From Sweltsa coloradensis (lineage: Eukaryota > Arthropoda > Insecta > Plecoptera > Chloroperlidae): DNA of 64,000 nt. Under the pieces are notes generated by a model. The model ran no database searches, was not told where the DNA came from, and saw nothing but the letters and a program-made list of their open reading frames with translations. Where the stretch lies: positions 1 through 64,000 of the forward strand of contig JAMZAV010003114.1 in assembly GCA_024449915.1 (NCBI GenBank), in the 5' to 3' direction. Shown here in pieces: positions 50,303 to 63,330 of this stretch. Made by a program: the position numbers and the translations under genes. The stretch's first letter is position 1. Every line of letters starts with the position of its first letter.

Positions 50303-52499
50303 TATTGAAGGAACTTTGCGATGGGAGGACGTGAGTCGTGACATCGTTGTTACAATCGATTATATGAACATTGGACACATCATACGGCATACGTATACAT
50401 TCCACGACGTGCTACTTTCAACAACACAAATATTAATGTTGATCAGAGCAATGAAGTAAATCAATCAAATCTATCCGTGTGTATAATATGCTTAGCAATG
50501 TGTTGAATAAACATAAACAATTGGTGATTCCGCATTCCGAAGAGTGCAAAACGCTACAAGTCAAACCAACACGGCGGTAGACGGTTATTGTTGTCATAAT
50601 ACATGTCGCAACCCACCATACTACCCAATATGATATACTCAGGCAAACGAAGATGACACAACTTCGCTGAGATAGCAGAGATCTAGCATATACAGGAGAC
50701 TTTAATGTTCCTGTGGACGGCATTGACACATCCTGACAAGGGTGGCAAAAATAAAATGGATGTTTCGATTCCTTTCCAACCATACTCAAGGACTTAGTTA
50801 AGCCAACGCGGACCACCGACAATTATGCGGTGTTTTGGACAAGTTGTATATCATTATATAAATGTGAATATGAATGTCACGTATAAAACCAGTAGAAGTA
50901 TATTTCAATCACACAAGTACAAGATATAGGCCGATGTTTCAGAAAAGCAGTATAATATGTGAACTTATACCGATTTACCATGTAAAGGGTATATTATATC
51001 GTACGCGTGATTTGGTTAGCGCTTTAAAGCGGTTTAAGCTTCTCTGGACAATAATTAAAGTGGCCTTATATCACTTTTCCGAATCACCGCCGAATGACTA
51101 TGGCAATTTTCCGCGTGGAAAAGCTTGTGCTTCAGAGGCGTATACTATGTATAGTTCGTCCGTTTACATTTGACGAATTTCGGCTTTTCACCGACACAGC
51201 GGGAACTTGTAAGCCACTTGTTATAACCAATTACGAGGGTTGTAATTTAAAATTCAGTCTTCGCTGACCGTCGTCAATGTTGCCCGCTGAAGTTTCATTG
51301 TGCGCCGCTTTGGCAAACCAATGAGCGCAATAATGGGAACCAAACTAAGTGGCCTGGCGACGGTTTGCGATTCATTATAATGGACATGTCAATCACCAGA
51401 GGAAGATGATCTTGTCTAGAGGTGTGAACAAATCTGGCCTTTTGTCCCTTTGAGGATTTCCAAATTCGTCAACTTAACGGACGGACTTGTAAGTAAGATG
51501 AATGCACAATGTTCAGCCACTGGTATCACCAGAGATAAGGCTGGCTCGTATCACTCTGAAAGTTAAGAAAATCTCACTTTCAACGATCTGAAAACCTGCC
51601 AGATTTGCAATGTGAACTCAGTTTAACGTAGCGTGCGCACAAACAACACGCACACAACACTCGTTTCGTTATTTAATAGCGTTATTAATGTAATTCAAAC
51701 AACTTTCATGTTTTTGTCTGAAACCACTTTCGATGATTTGTGTAACCCAGCAGTTCAATGGTCTAGTTTTTCTTGAATTTTCTAGATATTTATCTCTCGT
51801 TAGCACAATATTTAACACGTTGTTTTTTACGAGGTATGATAATGGTAACGAGTTCTCAGGAACTGTGCGAATAATTACAACAGATGATTAGGTAATCATT
51901 AAAATTTGAAGTATTTTTCGTTTCTTGCAACTATTGGCTTACGGGGTGTTGTCATGTTCGTGTTCGTGTGTGCATACATTGCCAACCAGGTGTGGCCTAA
52001 ACACACAGTTGTGTTTCGTCACCCGCCAGAACAGAGCGAGGGCTCCTTGACTTGCCACAAAGAAGCGCTTTGAGCTGTAGAAGAGACAAGAGAAGCTTCT
52101 AACACGACGTGACTGGCCTAATGATCAGGCTCTACGCACGACACTACAACAATATTGTCAGGTTTTGCTCCGAGGACCCAAGGAGTAATTTGGAACATAA
52201 GTGGAGGCCGAGATCGCAATGACTTCTTTGCTTTAGGATATCTTTTAGTATTAACAATGACAAAACACGATCGTGTTGCGAAAGCGAAGATTTAGGGAAG
52301 GTTGGAAAGATGTTGGAACAGTACCTATATAGTAGGGGTGTGAGGGTATATAAGTATCTATAAGGTGGTGTGTACCCCAACCAGGCCCTCCTGTAAACTT
52401 GATCATGCACAACACTAGCGTGAAATAGCGAGAGCATTTAAAAAACAATGATGTGTCAGATTTACCCGGAGAGACCGAACGACTGAAGAAAACCCCCGA
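50303..52499. other. Putative first SDR intron, no gene seen
   Basis: No exon-like GC block with codon structure, and no clear repeat, was found. The minus-strand 129-codon frame at 50433-50822 shows no motif. Confidence 0.45.
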
Positions 52500-52600
52500 A
52501 CAAACTTTCAGTCAGGAGGATTCGAACCCGTGACCTCCCGAATCAGAGGATTACAAACGTCTGTACTGTAATCTACGTTTCAATTGAGTTACGGCCTTAT
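52500..52600 (-). repeat. tRNA-like SINE fragment (CAGTCAGGA family)
   Basis: TTTCAGTCAGGAGGATTCGA, then ACCCGTGACCTCCCGAATCA: the antisense B-box and D-arm-like region are readable, followed by an insertion (GTCTGTACTGTAATC). Confidence 0.5.
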
Positions 52601-53734
52601 ACGCAGGAGCCACCATTTACCAGTCCTAAGGGACCAAAGTTGGGGCCAGTTTTCCCCAAAGATGCAACCTTTTGTATCCGGCTCCTCCACCAAACATTGT
52701 TCAACGCTCTCATCAGCGCTGGTGTTGGGCCTGATACGAGTAGGGAGGCCTCGCCAGTATACTCTTGCCCGCGGAGACGTATAATCATCTAGGTGTTGTG
52801 ATGGTCATGTGAAGAAACACTAAGTATCGAGTATCAACCGTGCACAAGATACCAGTCGTCTGATCAACACCGTAGCATCAGCACGTGACATGAAGTATTG
52901 ACTGGCTGAAACACCTGCTATATCACAGCACTACCTGTATACACAAGCACTAAACGTAAAACTTTGTTTCCTTATTGCCAGCATTATATTTTATAAAAAC
53001 AACGTTTATAATTAGTAAAACTAGGAATATAACCTAAAATTGTAAATGTTTTGGTTGAAAGCAAGGAACTTTTTGTTTGATTTTCTTCAGTTCTTGGTAA
53101 TTATTTTGTTATTTTTTACGATTTATTGTTTTCGCCAAACAATGGCGTAGGCTACCTTAATTTAAAACCAAACGTCCTCGAGTTTCATAAATTGAAGAAT
53201 TGAAATATGTACTACCAAATCAGTCGGTAAAATCCAATATATTCTATCAATAAAAGTGGGATATAGACAAGAAGATAATATAGGAAAGGCTACACTTCAG
53301 ACTTGAGATTTCGCATCGTAATGATTTCCTCTTTAAAATAATTATGCGTATCCAAAGCTACAGCACACAAGATTGGTCGAAGCAAGATCTTCGATGAAGC
53401 ATTGCCAATCATCTCTGTGCAGAGGGCCTCGCCTAGGTTTCCTCTATTGAGAATTAGCTACGGACCGTGCAAAGTAAAAAGTTATAATACAACAATGGAC
53501 GGAGTATTTTATCGCTTGTTCGATGTGCGGAACGCGAAAAGTCCTTTGATAGAAGACGATACGATTTCTATCACTTTCTATCAAACGCCAAATACCGCCG
53601 TTTACTTTGTAAATTGTTTGGCCTCGATTTTTGCAAATCAAATTTTAAACGAAGAAGGTTATTTTAAGTATGTAATTAGTTCAAGGGTCTATTTCCCCCA
53701 AAATGTATTTTTACGATCCCTGTATAGTGTATAT

Positions 53735-53945
53735 GCATCACTTCTCTGTTCGTCCGTCTATGAGTATCACGTATCAAGACAAAAACCGAACATGACATCC
53801 GATTGTCATGAGTGTCTTTTTGCTGACATTTCCCTTCAACGATAACGATACAGCATGTTCTCGGTGACCCTGGGGTCTGGGGGCGGGGCCAGTTTACCCA
53901 ATAAATGTCAAATTTTCGACCCGGCACCTCCACCAAAGACTTTTC
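53735..53945 (+). repeat. Repeat family Z, copy 6
   Basis: TCGTCCGTCTATGAGTATCA through ACCCGGCACCTCCACCAAAG, as at 31125-31325. Confidence 0.55.
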
Positions 53946-54764
53946 AACGCTACATAACATCATAATTTTATCTTATTATGTTAATTTTATAATTTTATAT
54001 GATTATGTTATTGTTCTATAATAACGCTAATCTTCGCCTCCTATTTTATAGGCACTACCACACCTAGGCCTATGATTGTTATATAATATGCGACTATTTA
54101 ATCTAAAGTGCCTCTATATAAATCTTTATTTTGGACTGTAGTTCTACCTTATTTTTACTTGTGTTTTTGCGAAGTACTATACGTGAACAATTAACTCCAT
54201 TCGTGCAATCACATAACAAATAATGACATGCTACAAATAACTTTTTAGACTTTGAGTTGACCTTGAGAAGGTGACAGGTGGAGACGGGACATGACACGGT
54301 GTAATACAGCAGGCGGTGAGACTGTGATCATACCCTGGGAAGACGCAACCACCAGACCGAGACACTTTTCAAGGCCAAACATTCCTACTAGACCAGATCC
54401 CATTGTTCACACTTTTAAAAACGCGAAAACAAGTCTGTTGGGAGTAAAAGTGAAACCCGCCCACTTAGGTCGTGTGTCATGTCACCAGATTGACATATCA
54501 TTGTTTTCTCGGTGGTAATTACACCCGACACAAGTAACATTACTTTGTTCATCATTGTCCTCTGGGTCAACTTCGGACCTGGTGACCTTGAGAATGTCAC
54601 GCATTACAGCATCATTAGAAGCAAATTATCATATTCATTATGGGTCAAGATAAAAGTCATTTGGTCTACCACGTTTGCCCTGTAGATGTCGGAATGTCAA
54701 CAGCTTTAATGTAGTCCTACCTTTTGGCTTTACTAGAGTACTAAGTGATTGTAATTATATCGAC

Positions 54765-54915
54765 GGGGCAGGGGTGGCACTTGAGAAGCGCGTGGGACTT
54801 ATTCTGGAGGTCCGAGCATCGATTCTCGCCACTGGCATCAAGCAGCCCTTGTACAACCCTTGACAACCTACCCCAAACACCCTAATAAAACCTAGTCAGA
54901 CACCCGAAGAAGAAA
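54765..54915 (+). repeat. tRNA-like SINE, divergent
   Basis: GGTGGCACTTGAGAAGCGCG (A-box-like), then GGTCCGAGCATCGATTCTCG (B-box-like), and a tail with AATAAAACC. Low similarity to the other SINEs here. Confidence 0.35.
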
Positions 54916-55344
54916 CTTAGTTGGAAATTACCGCATTCAATATAATTACGTGTACCTTTCATATTTCACTTATTATCTCATTTTCAAACGAATTTCTTTT
55001 GAAATTACTGAACGTTTTAGCTAATGCGTAATGTGTTTAATTGTTCTGAATCCTTGATGCGTCCGACGCTTTATAACATTCTCTCTAATTCCAGCTAGAT
55101 TTCACTCGACGTATGCGACGAAACGAGACGTGTGCATGCCTGCGCGCGCGTGCGCATGGTCAGCTAAGTACTCTGATAAGAGCGCGAGACACGTGTGTGT
55201 TTAGTGACGGTTGCGTGCGCGAGCTTCACGGAGATTATCTCACAGCTCTACAAGTGTTGGTGGGTTGCAACCCCCGTCAGGACCCGGGGAAGAATGTGGC
55301 GAGAAAAGAGGCAAGGACCATCCCGCAAACATCATCTAGTAGAG

Positions 55345-55640
55345 GATTTTTTATTTATTTAATTTATTTATAAAACGTCTATACATCCTATTCAGTTAAA
55401 AAAATGATTTACAAAGTAAAAGGATGACAACTAAATAAATATTATATTACATAGATGCAGACACAACAATGAACTACAGTTAATTAAAGATTTGAATACT
55501 AATATAACACCAACAATGTAGGTCTATTAAAAAAACAATAATTTTGGCAACGAATTCGAAAGGGATATTAAATGCAATTAATTGATGAACCAAACATAAA
55601 AAAGGGAAACAAAAGGAAAAAGGGGGGGGGGAATCATCAA
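55345..55640 (-). repeat. Retroelement 3'-end repeat, copy B
   Basis: Matches 18719-18985 in order (CCTATTCAGTTAAAA, GATGCAGACACAACAATGAA, GCAATTAATTGATGAACCA), with the ATTT-rich end on the left. Confidence 0.65.
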
Positions 55641-56326
55641 ATGAGGAAAACGAAAAGATTATTTAACACCCAGAAACTAGAGGCGAGCTCTTACATTCCT
55701 CGTCGTCAAGGACCCTCCCCCACCATCAACCCTCTCGCATCACCCCTCATGAGAAACCTCCCCTCTGTGGCTGGATCTGTCCAGCACATCAGTGCACAAG
55801 TCCTTCTGACCCACCAACCAAACTACCTGGGGCGGTTTACAACTGTTAGTCAAAGTGTCCAAGTTATTATTGCCTAGATCTAATGACATCAGTAGTAAAG
55901 ATACTCGTGTGACGCCACGCATGCCGAGGTGGCTGGCTCAGCTCGTGTCTCATCTGCATGTATGCGTGCACCTGCACCTGGCTGCATGCCTACTATGCGA
56001 GCACACATCAGGATCTTATAGCTTAGCTTGGTCAGTAATAAAATAAATTAGATTCGGATCAGATGTTCGTGTGAAGATTTTACTTGTTTATTATAATTAT
56101 GTAAATGAGGGAGGCGTAAGTGTGACCATTGTGATAACCTTGACTTTCAGCGAGCGAGCGAGTGTGCGGTAGACCATGCAGCAGCAGTGGAATCATTGAG
56201 TCAAGGGTCCACTGCCTTGTTTCGAGTCATTTTGTCGAGAATCGAGATGATTGTCTGCCGGAATCTTATGACAAGGTTTTTTGGTCTCGTCAACCGTTAG
56301 GTCATAATGCACCACTCAACCTTGGA

Positions 56327-56660
56327 GGGGGGGGGGGGGGGGGGAGGAGCCCATGCTGGTCAGAACCAGCCACGGATAAGGGAAGGAAAGGGGGTACTCA
56401 CGTCGCGGTCGTCATCGTCTTCGTCATCGTTCGTGGTGTCATTGTCGTCATCGTCGTCGAGGGGTCGTCAAGGGAAGGGGCAAGGTCCCCGACGACGATT
56501 GCCAGAGCTCGCCTCTATTTTCGGGTAGTAAAATACTATACCCCTCTTACTAGCTGATGTTTGCGAGGTGGACTTTTTCTCTTGAATCGCCTTTTACGAT
56601 TAGCAGAGCCATGCTCTGGGCCGATTCTACCCCGGGCCCAGACGGGGATTATGACAAGGT
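56327..56660. repeat. Inverted partner of the 19920-20225 repeat, starting with an 18-base G run
   Basis: GCTGGTCAGAACCAGCCACG, the GTCATCGTCGTCGAGG-type CAT/CGT-rich middle, GATGTTTGCGAGGTGGACTT and GGGCCGATTCTACCCCGGGC are the reverse complement order of 19920-20225. Confidence 0.65.
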
Positions 56661-56664
56661 GTCT

Positions 56665-59360
56665 ACTGGTGGCATGGACGATTTACATCGCGATTGGAGA
56701 ATGAATATAATCCTTGTTTTGTTTTGTTTGTCAAAGACACCATTGACAGTATATGTATGTGGTTAAATTATATCTAGGCCTATTTGTTTGCAACTTCATC
56801 ATTCATGATCATCATCATCACCGTTGTAGTGATTTTATTGGACAGCCCCTCAATTTCTTTTCTCTGTCAATTGATATCATGATTTCTTCCCGTTTGCATC
56901 CTACAACCACATCCTTGAGTATTTATTGCCTATATTATACTATTATACGTGAATATAGTTATATTCTTGAACATTCTCTGCCATTTTCAGCACTTTTCCC
57001 TCTCATCATAATAGTTTGTACATTGGTTCATATTTCAAACGTGTTCACCTCTTTTCAACACATTTTGTCATAAATATGTCCCCAATTTGTTCTCTCAAGT
57101 CATTTTCATTTAAAAATCTCAACACTCTTTGGAAAGTTCACTTCTATAAGGTACAATTAACTAGCTTATTAAAACAAATGTATAGATATGCATCAAAGAT
57201 TATTTATTTTAATTATAAAAGTCCACAATTGATAAAACATCTATATCGTCAAAATGTCGCAAGTTAAGTTATGCCCTAAAAACCGAGAGTTGAATCTGCT
57301 TCAATACATTGTTATATTATGCAGACTTTTGATTTTAGCTTCCACCGTGAGAGAACAGTGTGGGAACCAGCCTCTTATCACATTCTTGGATTGTTCCAGC
57401 TTCAGTTATAAACCCATTACATTATCAAACTCTTTACCGTGCATGCATAATAGCATTACAATTAAAGATAAGTACCCAGTTAGCTAAGTAGAAGAATGTA
57501 TTCGCATAATGATGTTGTTTGGTTCTGCGTCATTATCACTGTCATCGCAGTTTAATATTTGAAACAATGAGTATACATTTCAGATTATACTGAATGGCAA
57601 ATACAAAATAGTGAATTGTTTGTGTATTTTTAATTTCAAAATCTTTCATTTAATAATTTTTCACGTTATTGAAACTACGTTCATGTTATTATTTAGCTTA
57701 AATTTCTATTTCATAATATTATACTGCGACAGAGATTATTACATAACTTACCATTGTTGTGTTTTCTTATGAAGAATCTGCAAAGACGAGTCGCAGAAAT
57801 CAGCCAAGAGTCACTATAAAGTCAGCACTACACACTATGTCATCACAGTTCACTCGATATTGTTATGATCTCTTCAAGTCTCACTATGTATTTATTTATA
57901 ACTCACATCGGTCGCGTAATAACATCAGTCCTGAAACCTAGAAGTGTAACATGCTCATGAATACACAAGGCCCACCCAGATATCGCGTTTATATAAGTAC
58001 ATTTCCTCTATCACTTGGTACCGGAAACTAAGAGATTTGGACCCTTTTGCAGCTCGGCATAATAACTTAAAAACAAATATCTGCGCACGATTGTTGACGT
58101 TGAAAAATAATATGTTATAGAAGGCTTATATTATTATCGGGTCGCATTCCTTGCCGGGCAAGTTGTATAAGTATTGTAGCGGGTTCGAATCCCGTATTTT
58201 GCACAAACATTGCTTTTCATATCAGTATACAGTGCCATCCGGTGTTGTTTCACGTTTGGCACAATTATTGCACTATGGAAGCCTAATAAGTTAAACATCC
58301 AGTTTACCTTGGTCTTAGAGATACGCAAACTGAAAGTAGTGTTGTTAAGTATGGTTCTAGCTGGTTTTACGATGGAAATAAAATATAGTTAAAAGCGTAA
58401 TAAATAACTTTATAACAGAAGGTTAACTTTTTAAACGAATAAAGATGGAATGATAAGAAGGAAGCATTTAGCTCAAAACAATATTAATATTAAACGTATC
58501 AATGCGCACTCAATGATGCCTGTCAAACTTGGGATACGCGTTGTGATTTTAAATCTCGGTCTTCTATTCGTGGTAATGTCATTTGCATTGGCAAAAAAAA
58601 AAAAATCGTGGGAAACTTATACTCAGTGATAATTTGCATGTCCCTCTAAGTGTTTTACTAGATATTTTGAGTTATAGGGTAGTTCAGTTGTAAGGGAATG
58701 TCCTAGGGCTGCTTATAAGAAGACTCAATCCCTTGCAATGACACTAACAAACTAAGAAACTCGTGATAAACTTTCAGTCAGGATTGTCAGCGGCGGGATC
58801 AGAAGCTGAGACTCCAGAATACGCTGAGCTACTTGTCTATGTAAGTCTAAGACTAAGAATGGGAATGTAAACGGTATCGTCCACCAGTACCACAGATTAG
58901 AACACAAAACATTGAGTGTATAGTTCGAAAATTAATAATCATAAGAGATCATCGTCTAAAAATATCCCCGAGGTTGCCCTGCCTGGGGGGGCTGGGTGGC
59001 TGGGTGTTGCGCAAAAGACCGGCTGCACCCTAGTAATAGCTATGTAATCTCTAGTTTGTTGGTTCATGACACGTCTTCGTCGAGTCGACGTCGTTCACGA
59101 TTCAATTGCGCCTTTCACGATCAGTTTTGGACCAACTTCAGAGAAGAAGGAAAAACAGAGATTAGACTCTGATAGAAGGTATTTACTTTCACCATAAAAC
59201 TTCAAAACAATCGCCTAGCTCATAGCCTTCACATTGAGTCGGTGAAATGCGATACTGTCAACAACCCAGAAGAACAAGGAGACAGGAGATGTATCGGTTG
59301 AACGTGTTATAGGATGATTAGCTAAAAATGTTGTATTGGGCCAGAGCTTAATTTGTATTG
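56665..59360. other. Putative first SDR intron, AT-rich, no gene seen
   Basis: It contains the B-box at 58140 and a CAGTCAGGA-type SINE trace at 58775-58850. The open frames are AT-rich and low-complexity. Confidence 0.45.
58140..58205 (+). repeat. tRNA-like B-box sequence
   Basis: AGCGGGTTCGAATCCCGTAT is a strong B-box. The A-box side (TTGCCGGGCAAGTTG) is poor, so no tRNA gene is called. Confidence 0.35.
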
Positions 59361-59361
59361 A

Positions 59362-59905
59362 CTAGGCCGCTTCGCGAACGCTTTTTTTGTCGCGTTGATG
59401 GATGAGCTTTTTTGTAAGTTTTTAGTTTGCGTGGGATCTCTTTACTTTTGCAAGAGCTTCTTGAACGCATTGTAGGTGATTGTTGTCAAGTTTCTATTGT
59501 TACTTGTTTATTGTTATTATATATTTAAAAAAGTTATTATTAAAACCTTTATTCTATGGATTCCGGCTAACTTTTTCAGCTTTTTTTCAAAAGGTTTTAC
59601 ATCATAATAACCTTAATGTCCAAAAATATGAACGTTGTAGCCCCACCCGTTTGGTCAGAATCGGCCCAAATGTCACGAAAATATCGTACTAAAAATCGGG
59701 GAAAAATCGTAAAAGTACGATATTCATGAGAAATATTTCTTCGATTGTACCGGTACCCAAAAACGTGGAAGGTCCCCTCCAATTTTCATCAAGATCGCAT
59801 ATGCCATTTGCCCGGTAGAGAGCGAACAAACAGAAAAAAAGAAAAAAAGAACTAAAAAAACACCCGAGCTAATTTTTTTGGTGAAGTCTTCGCTTCGCTC
59901 ATCCA
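59362..59905 (-). mobile_element. Helentron-like element, copy 5, minus orientation
   Basis: On the minus strand it starts TGGATGAGCGAAGCGAAGAC and ends with the sub-terminal inverted CATCCATCAACGCGAC, hairpin and CGGCCTAG at 59362. The body matches the 5475 and 6587 copies (GGGCCGATTCTGACC...). Confidence 0.6.
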
Positions 59906-61384
59906 AAAAGGAAATGGTACGTACGCTATCAGGTGATCGACTATATCTATGCTAAACTAACCCCCCCTCCCCCCCCGGATGCCTATGGGTACTTATTTTA
60001 GGTGATTTTAGGTTACCAAATCCACTGACTTTTCTCAATTGAAAACCGTATTTTTCCAGGCTGTGAATTTGGCTGATTGAGAAAATAAATTTCTCATGTT
60101 TCCCTTCACGTAATACGATGGGCAATGACGGTACTTTAAAATGGGAGCCCGGGGGCTTGCCCTGGAAAATTTTAGTTTTTTATAGATTTGATTTGGTGAG
60201 GTTTTAGAGATTTTCGAGGAAAAATAAAAAAAATCCGAAAATATAACACGACATAAAAAAGGGTAAATACTACGGTGAACAACAATTGCAAATATAATAG
60301 CGATGTAGGCTATACTTTAACTGTTTAACACCATAGGAAAACGCCAAAGTCAACAATTATTCATCCCGGGAAAATGACAAATTTAAGCACTGTATTGGAC
60401 CCATGGTTATGATACTATATGACTAATCTTTGTGATACTATACATGACCGGGTCGAGGAAAATGATACGACGCCCGTCCTTTTCGGGGTGGAAGGGTGGC
60501 GAGGGGGGGGGGCTACGGTCAAAGATTGTGTATATTCACCCTCAAGCAGTAGATAAATGAAAGGCCTGTTAGTGTTATCAACCCTCTAGCTATGCAGACT
60601 TATCTTACATTCTATTTCTACGCACGAGCAGGAGAGAAATTAGTTATTGACACTATCGTCACGTCACCCATCACTCTGCCATCCAATCCAATCCAACCGG
60701 TCACCTTAGTCTTACGGGACACAGCTAAAACACGTTCTGAGATCTAACCAACTTTGAAAAGTCTAATCGGGTAAGTAGTTCATCGAACACAGTGCCAGAT
60801 GTTCGGCTCGTGCCGAGAAATACTCGCGGGAACAGCGCGCGCATTACGAATATCGCCCCCGTCTAACGCTCGTGCCAAACTGAACAACCAGTCCAGAAAT
60901 TACAAAATCCATCTCAGCCGGGTATCGAACCCGGGTCTCCCAATTGCCGGTCGGGTGCTTTACCCCTAAGCAACCGATACATAACATCTGGATTGTTGGC
61001 GCATTAAAGATCTGAATACATTACAATAATTGCCGTGCAATTACTTATTTGTTACGTTATAGCAATAATAAATTCAACATTTTTGCATGCACGTTTTCCA
61101 ACACAAGATAATTGGTAGATGTCAGCCCAGATGTTGTACACTAAGATAAATTGTTAATTTTTAATATTATTTATTAATATTCAAATTCAAAAGTAGAATT
61201 TTCAATTAGACAGCAAAATGTTCAATTCGTCTATCGGTAACCACGTGCTTGTATGAATTTGATCACTCATTCCTATGTCGACGAACAAAATTTTCAATAA
61301 TTTCCCTCGATAAAAATATAAATTATGCCCTGTGTATTCATGCACTAATGCTAATGCACTCACTGCACACTATCACTGCACTTC
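59906..61384. other. Putative first SDR intron, near the candidate first exon
   Basis: It holds a MITE trace at 60340-60380, a G run near 60500 and the tRNA-like SINE at 60920. CACTGCA repeats occur at 61360-61390, just inside the intron next to the candidate exon. Confidence 0.45.
60920..60990 (-). repeat. tRNA-like SINE head
   Basis: The minus strand has GCTTAGGGGTAAAGCACCCG and GACCCGGGTTCGATACCCGG, good A- and B-boxes. A second copy is at 63845-63900 and both are followed by TGTTGG-GCATT-AGATCTG. Confidence 0.55.
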
Positions 61385-61412
61385 ACTGCACTAGAATCCA
61401 GAAGGCACTGAC

Positions 61413-61445
61413 CGAGAGCGCGATGTATTCGCCATGGACGTCCAT
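61413..61445 (-). CDS. Candidate 5' coding exon of the SDR gene (11 codons)
   Basis: A GC-rich block at about 61385-61600 contrasts with AT-rich flanks. On the minus strand an ATG with G at -3 and +4 opens MDVHGEYIALS and runs to a good donor, TCG|GTCAGT, at 61412. It ends in phase 0, which joins in frame to the GCA ATG start of the exon at 46191 and gives MDVHGEYIALS-A-MDDQ. The intron would be 15,221 bp. The block may instead be a noncoding first exon, or belong to another gene: a 42-codon plus-strand frame also exists at 61434-61562. Support is only the donor, phase and composition. Confidence 0.4.
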
Positions 61446-61711
61446 GACAGACTGAGGATGCTCTGGCTGGCGAGCAGTCTCCGCACCTGCCGGACACGCC
61501 CCCTTCTCTTTCTCCGCGCCTTGAGGTGCAGCCTGGTTGCTGAGCTGCTGAAGGAGTAGAAACCATCGCGAGGAAACATTTCGGTATGTACAGCTTCATT
61601 AGGTGATTCTGTTTTAGAGGAGCCCATGAATTTGTTTATTGACATAGGTAGTTTGTTAGTTATATCACCGATAATATTGGTCATAATAATATATTATAAT
61701 AAGGTGAAAGG

Positions 61712-61719
61712 TTTATATA
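61712..61719 (-). promoter_or_regulatory. Possible TATA box for the SDR gene
   Basis: The minus strand reads TATATAAA here, about 270 bp upstream of the candidate first ATG at 61445. A start site near 61685 would give a 5' UTR of about 240 nt. The sequence around is AT-rich, so chance is a real alternative. Confidence 0.22.
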
Positions 61720-61764
61720 GTTTTTCCTTTATTCGGACTAAGGCCACTTCAACCGTTAGGTCAT

Positions 61765-61885
61765 AATGCGCCACTCTAGCTTAGTGGATATGGTCGACTC
61801 TGATTCGGGAGGTCGCGGGTTCGAATCTCGTCGATACCGTCAATCCTGACTGAAGGTTTTTCCCGAGGTTTTCCGCAGTCGCAAT
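61765..61885 (+). repeat. tRNA-derived SINE upstream of the candidate SDR promoter
   Basis: CTAGCTTAGTGGATATGGTC (A-box), CGACTCTGATTCGGGAGGTC, GCGGGTTCGAATCTCGTCG (B-box), then CAATCCTGACTGAAGG. This is the best-preserved head of the CAGTCAGGA family. Confidence 0.65.
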
Positions 61886-61894
61886 ATATCTAGT

Positions 61895-62708
61895 TAGGAT
61901 GAGCGTAGCGAGCGTAGCGAGCGAAGCGAAGATTCCATTTCACTACACTGGAGAAAAAAATCCGGAATGTTTTTTTTTTTTCTTTCTTTCTTTCTTTTTT
62001 TTTTGTATTTTTGTGTGTCTGTGAACACGATTCCGGCTAAACCAATACTCCAATTGCGATGAAATTTTATGGAGGTCTGTGAAATCTCTGAACGAAGAAC
62101 TGCACGGGGGGAAAAATCGATCAAAAAATTATTTCTCATGAAAATCGCAATTTTACGATTTTTTTCGATTTTTAAAAAAAAAATTCTTCGCCCTATAACA
62201 TCTACATGCTTTATCCGATTGTAATGATTTTTTTACAGAGCCTTAATTTTATGAATTAATATATTCGTGTGAAATTTGAGCGCTATCAAAACATTATTTC
62301 TTATAAAAATCGCCAATTTTACGATTTTTTAAATTTTTAAAACATTCTTCGACTTATAACACCTACATGCTTTATCCCATTGTATTGATTTTTTCACCGA
62401 ACCTGAATTTTATGAATTAATATATTCGTGTGAAATTTGAGCGCAATCGAAAAATTATTTCTCATGATAATCGCAATTTTACGATTTTTTTTCAATTTTT
62501 AACATTTCTTCGACGAATAAAACCTACATGCTTTATCCGATTGTAATGATTTTTTCACAGAACTTTAATTTTATGAGTTAATATTTTCGTGTGAAATTTG
62601 AGCGTAATCGAAAAATGATCTATTAAAAAAATCACAATTTTACGCTTTTTTCGTTTAAAAAAATTACGCTCATCCATCAACGCGGCGGGACTTAAGCGTT
62701 TTCCCTAG
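61895..62708 (+). mobile_element. Helentron-like element, copy 6, longest
   Basis: It runs from AGGATGAGCGTAGCGAGCG (with an extra GTAGCGAGC unit) to ACGCTCATCCATCAACGCGG, hairpin and TTTTCCCTAG; T on both flanks. At least three internal monomers of about 165 bp share CTACATGCTTTATCC-ATTGTA and GTGTGAAATTTGAGCG. Confidence 0.65.
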
Positions 62709-63119
62709 TTAGTCACCTGAAGAGGGTCACACCGGTTAAATCTGATGTAGGCCTAACCCTACAGCGGGCATCATACACAATTTTTTTTTAGCGGATATGG
62801 GGAGGAAAGTTCCATGCTGGTCAGAACCTGCCACGGGTAGGGGGAGGAAAGTGAGGATTCGCGGTCGTCGTCATCGTCGTCGGGGAGTTCATCAAGGGGA
62901 GGGGGAGGGAGAGAGGTCAAAAGTAGTAATAGTTTCCAAATAAGACTTTTGATACCTACCGAGAGTTTGCAGAGGACAGATAGGACGTCCTAATCTTAAA
63001 ATAAGCTCTATGAATTATGATGGTCTGTCTGCGTCGAATCATATGAGACTCTCGCGGCCCGAATGTATCAATAACGGGTCATTTTGCCGAGTCGCGAACC
63101 TACACTTACTCGTGTGCGA

Positions 63120-63330
63120 CTGCGAGGTCGAGGTTTCGGGACCTCTGTGGGACCATCATCAGGACGACTGATTGGTGACAATGCGTTTATTAGTTGGCTC
63201 TAGTCTCGTTATCGAAAACAAGAAGACATAAAAGAAGACATATAACTAAAAAAATGCATTTTCAGCAATCAGTCGTCCTGATGATGCAGCCCACAGCGGG
63301 TCCGAAACGTCTAACTCACACTTGGGGCGA
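63120..63330. repeat. Inverted pair with degenerate hammerhead-like cores
   Basis: Plus at 63278-63311: CTGATGA, GC-rich stem region, GAAACGTC. Minus at about 63175-63133: CTGATGA ... GAAAC, then CTCG in place of a GTC site. Flanks read CAATCAGTCGTC in both. Stem I does not pair well and stem II is broken, so these are likely dead Penelope-type copies. Confidence 0.5.

Noticed and set aside
50433..50822. 129-codon minus-strand open frame
   Set aside because: No motif, low-GC chance frame; no exon signals.
53402..53845. 147-codon plus-strand open frame
   Set aside because: It runs into a family Z repeat and shows no recognisable protein features.
61434..61562. 42-codon plus-strand frame in the GC-rich block
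   Set aside because: No family features, while the minus-strand reading offers a donor with matching phase. Kept only as an alternative for the block.
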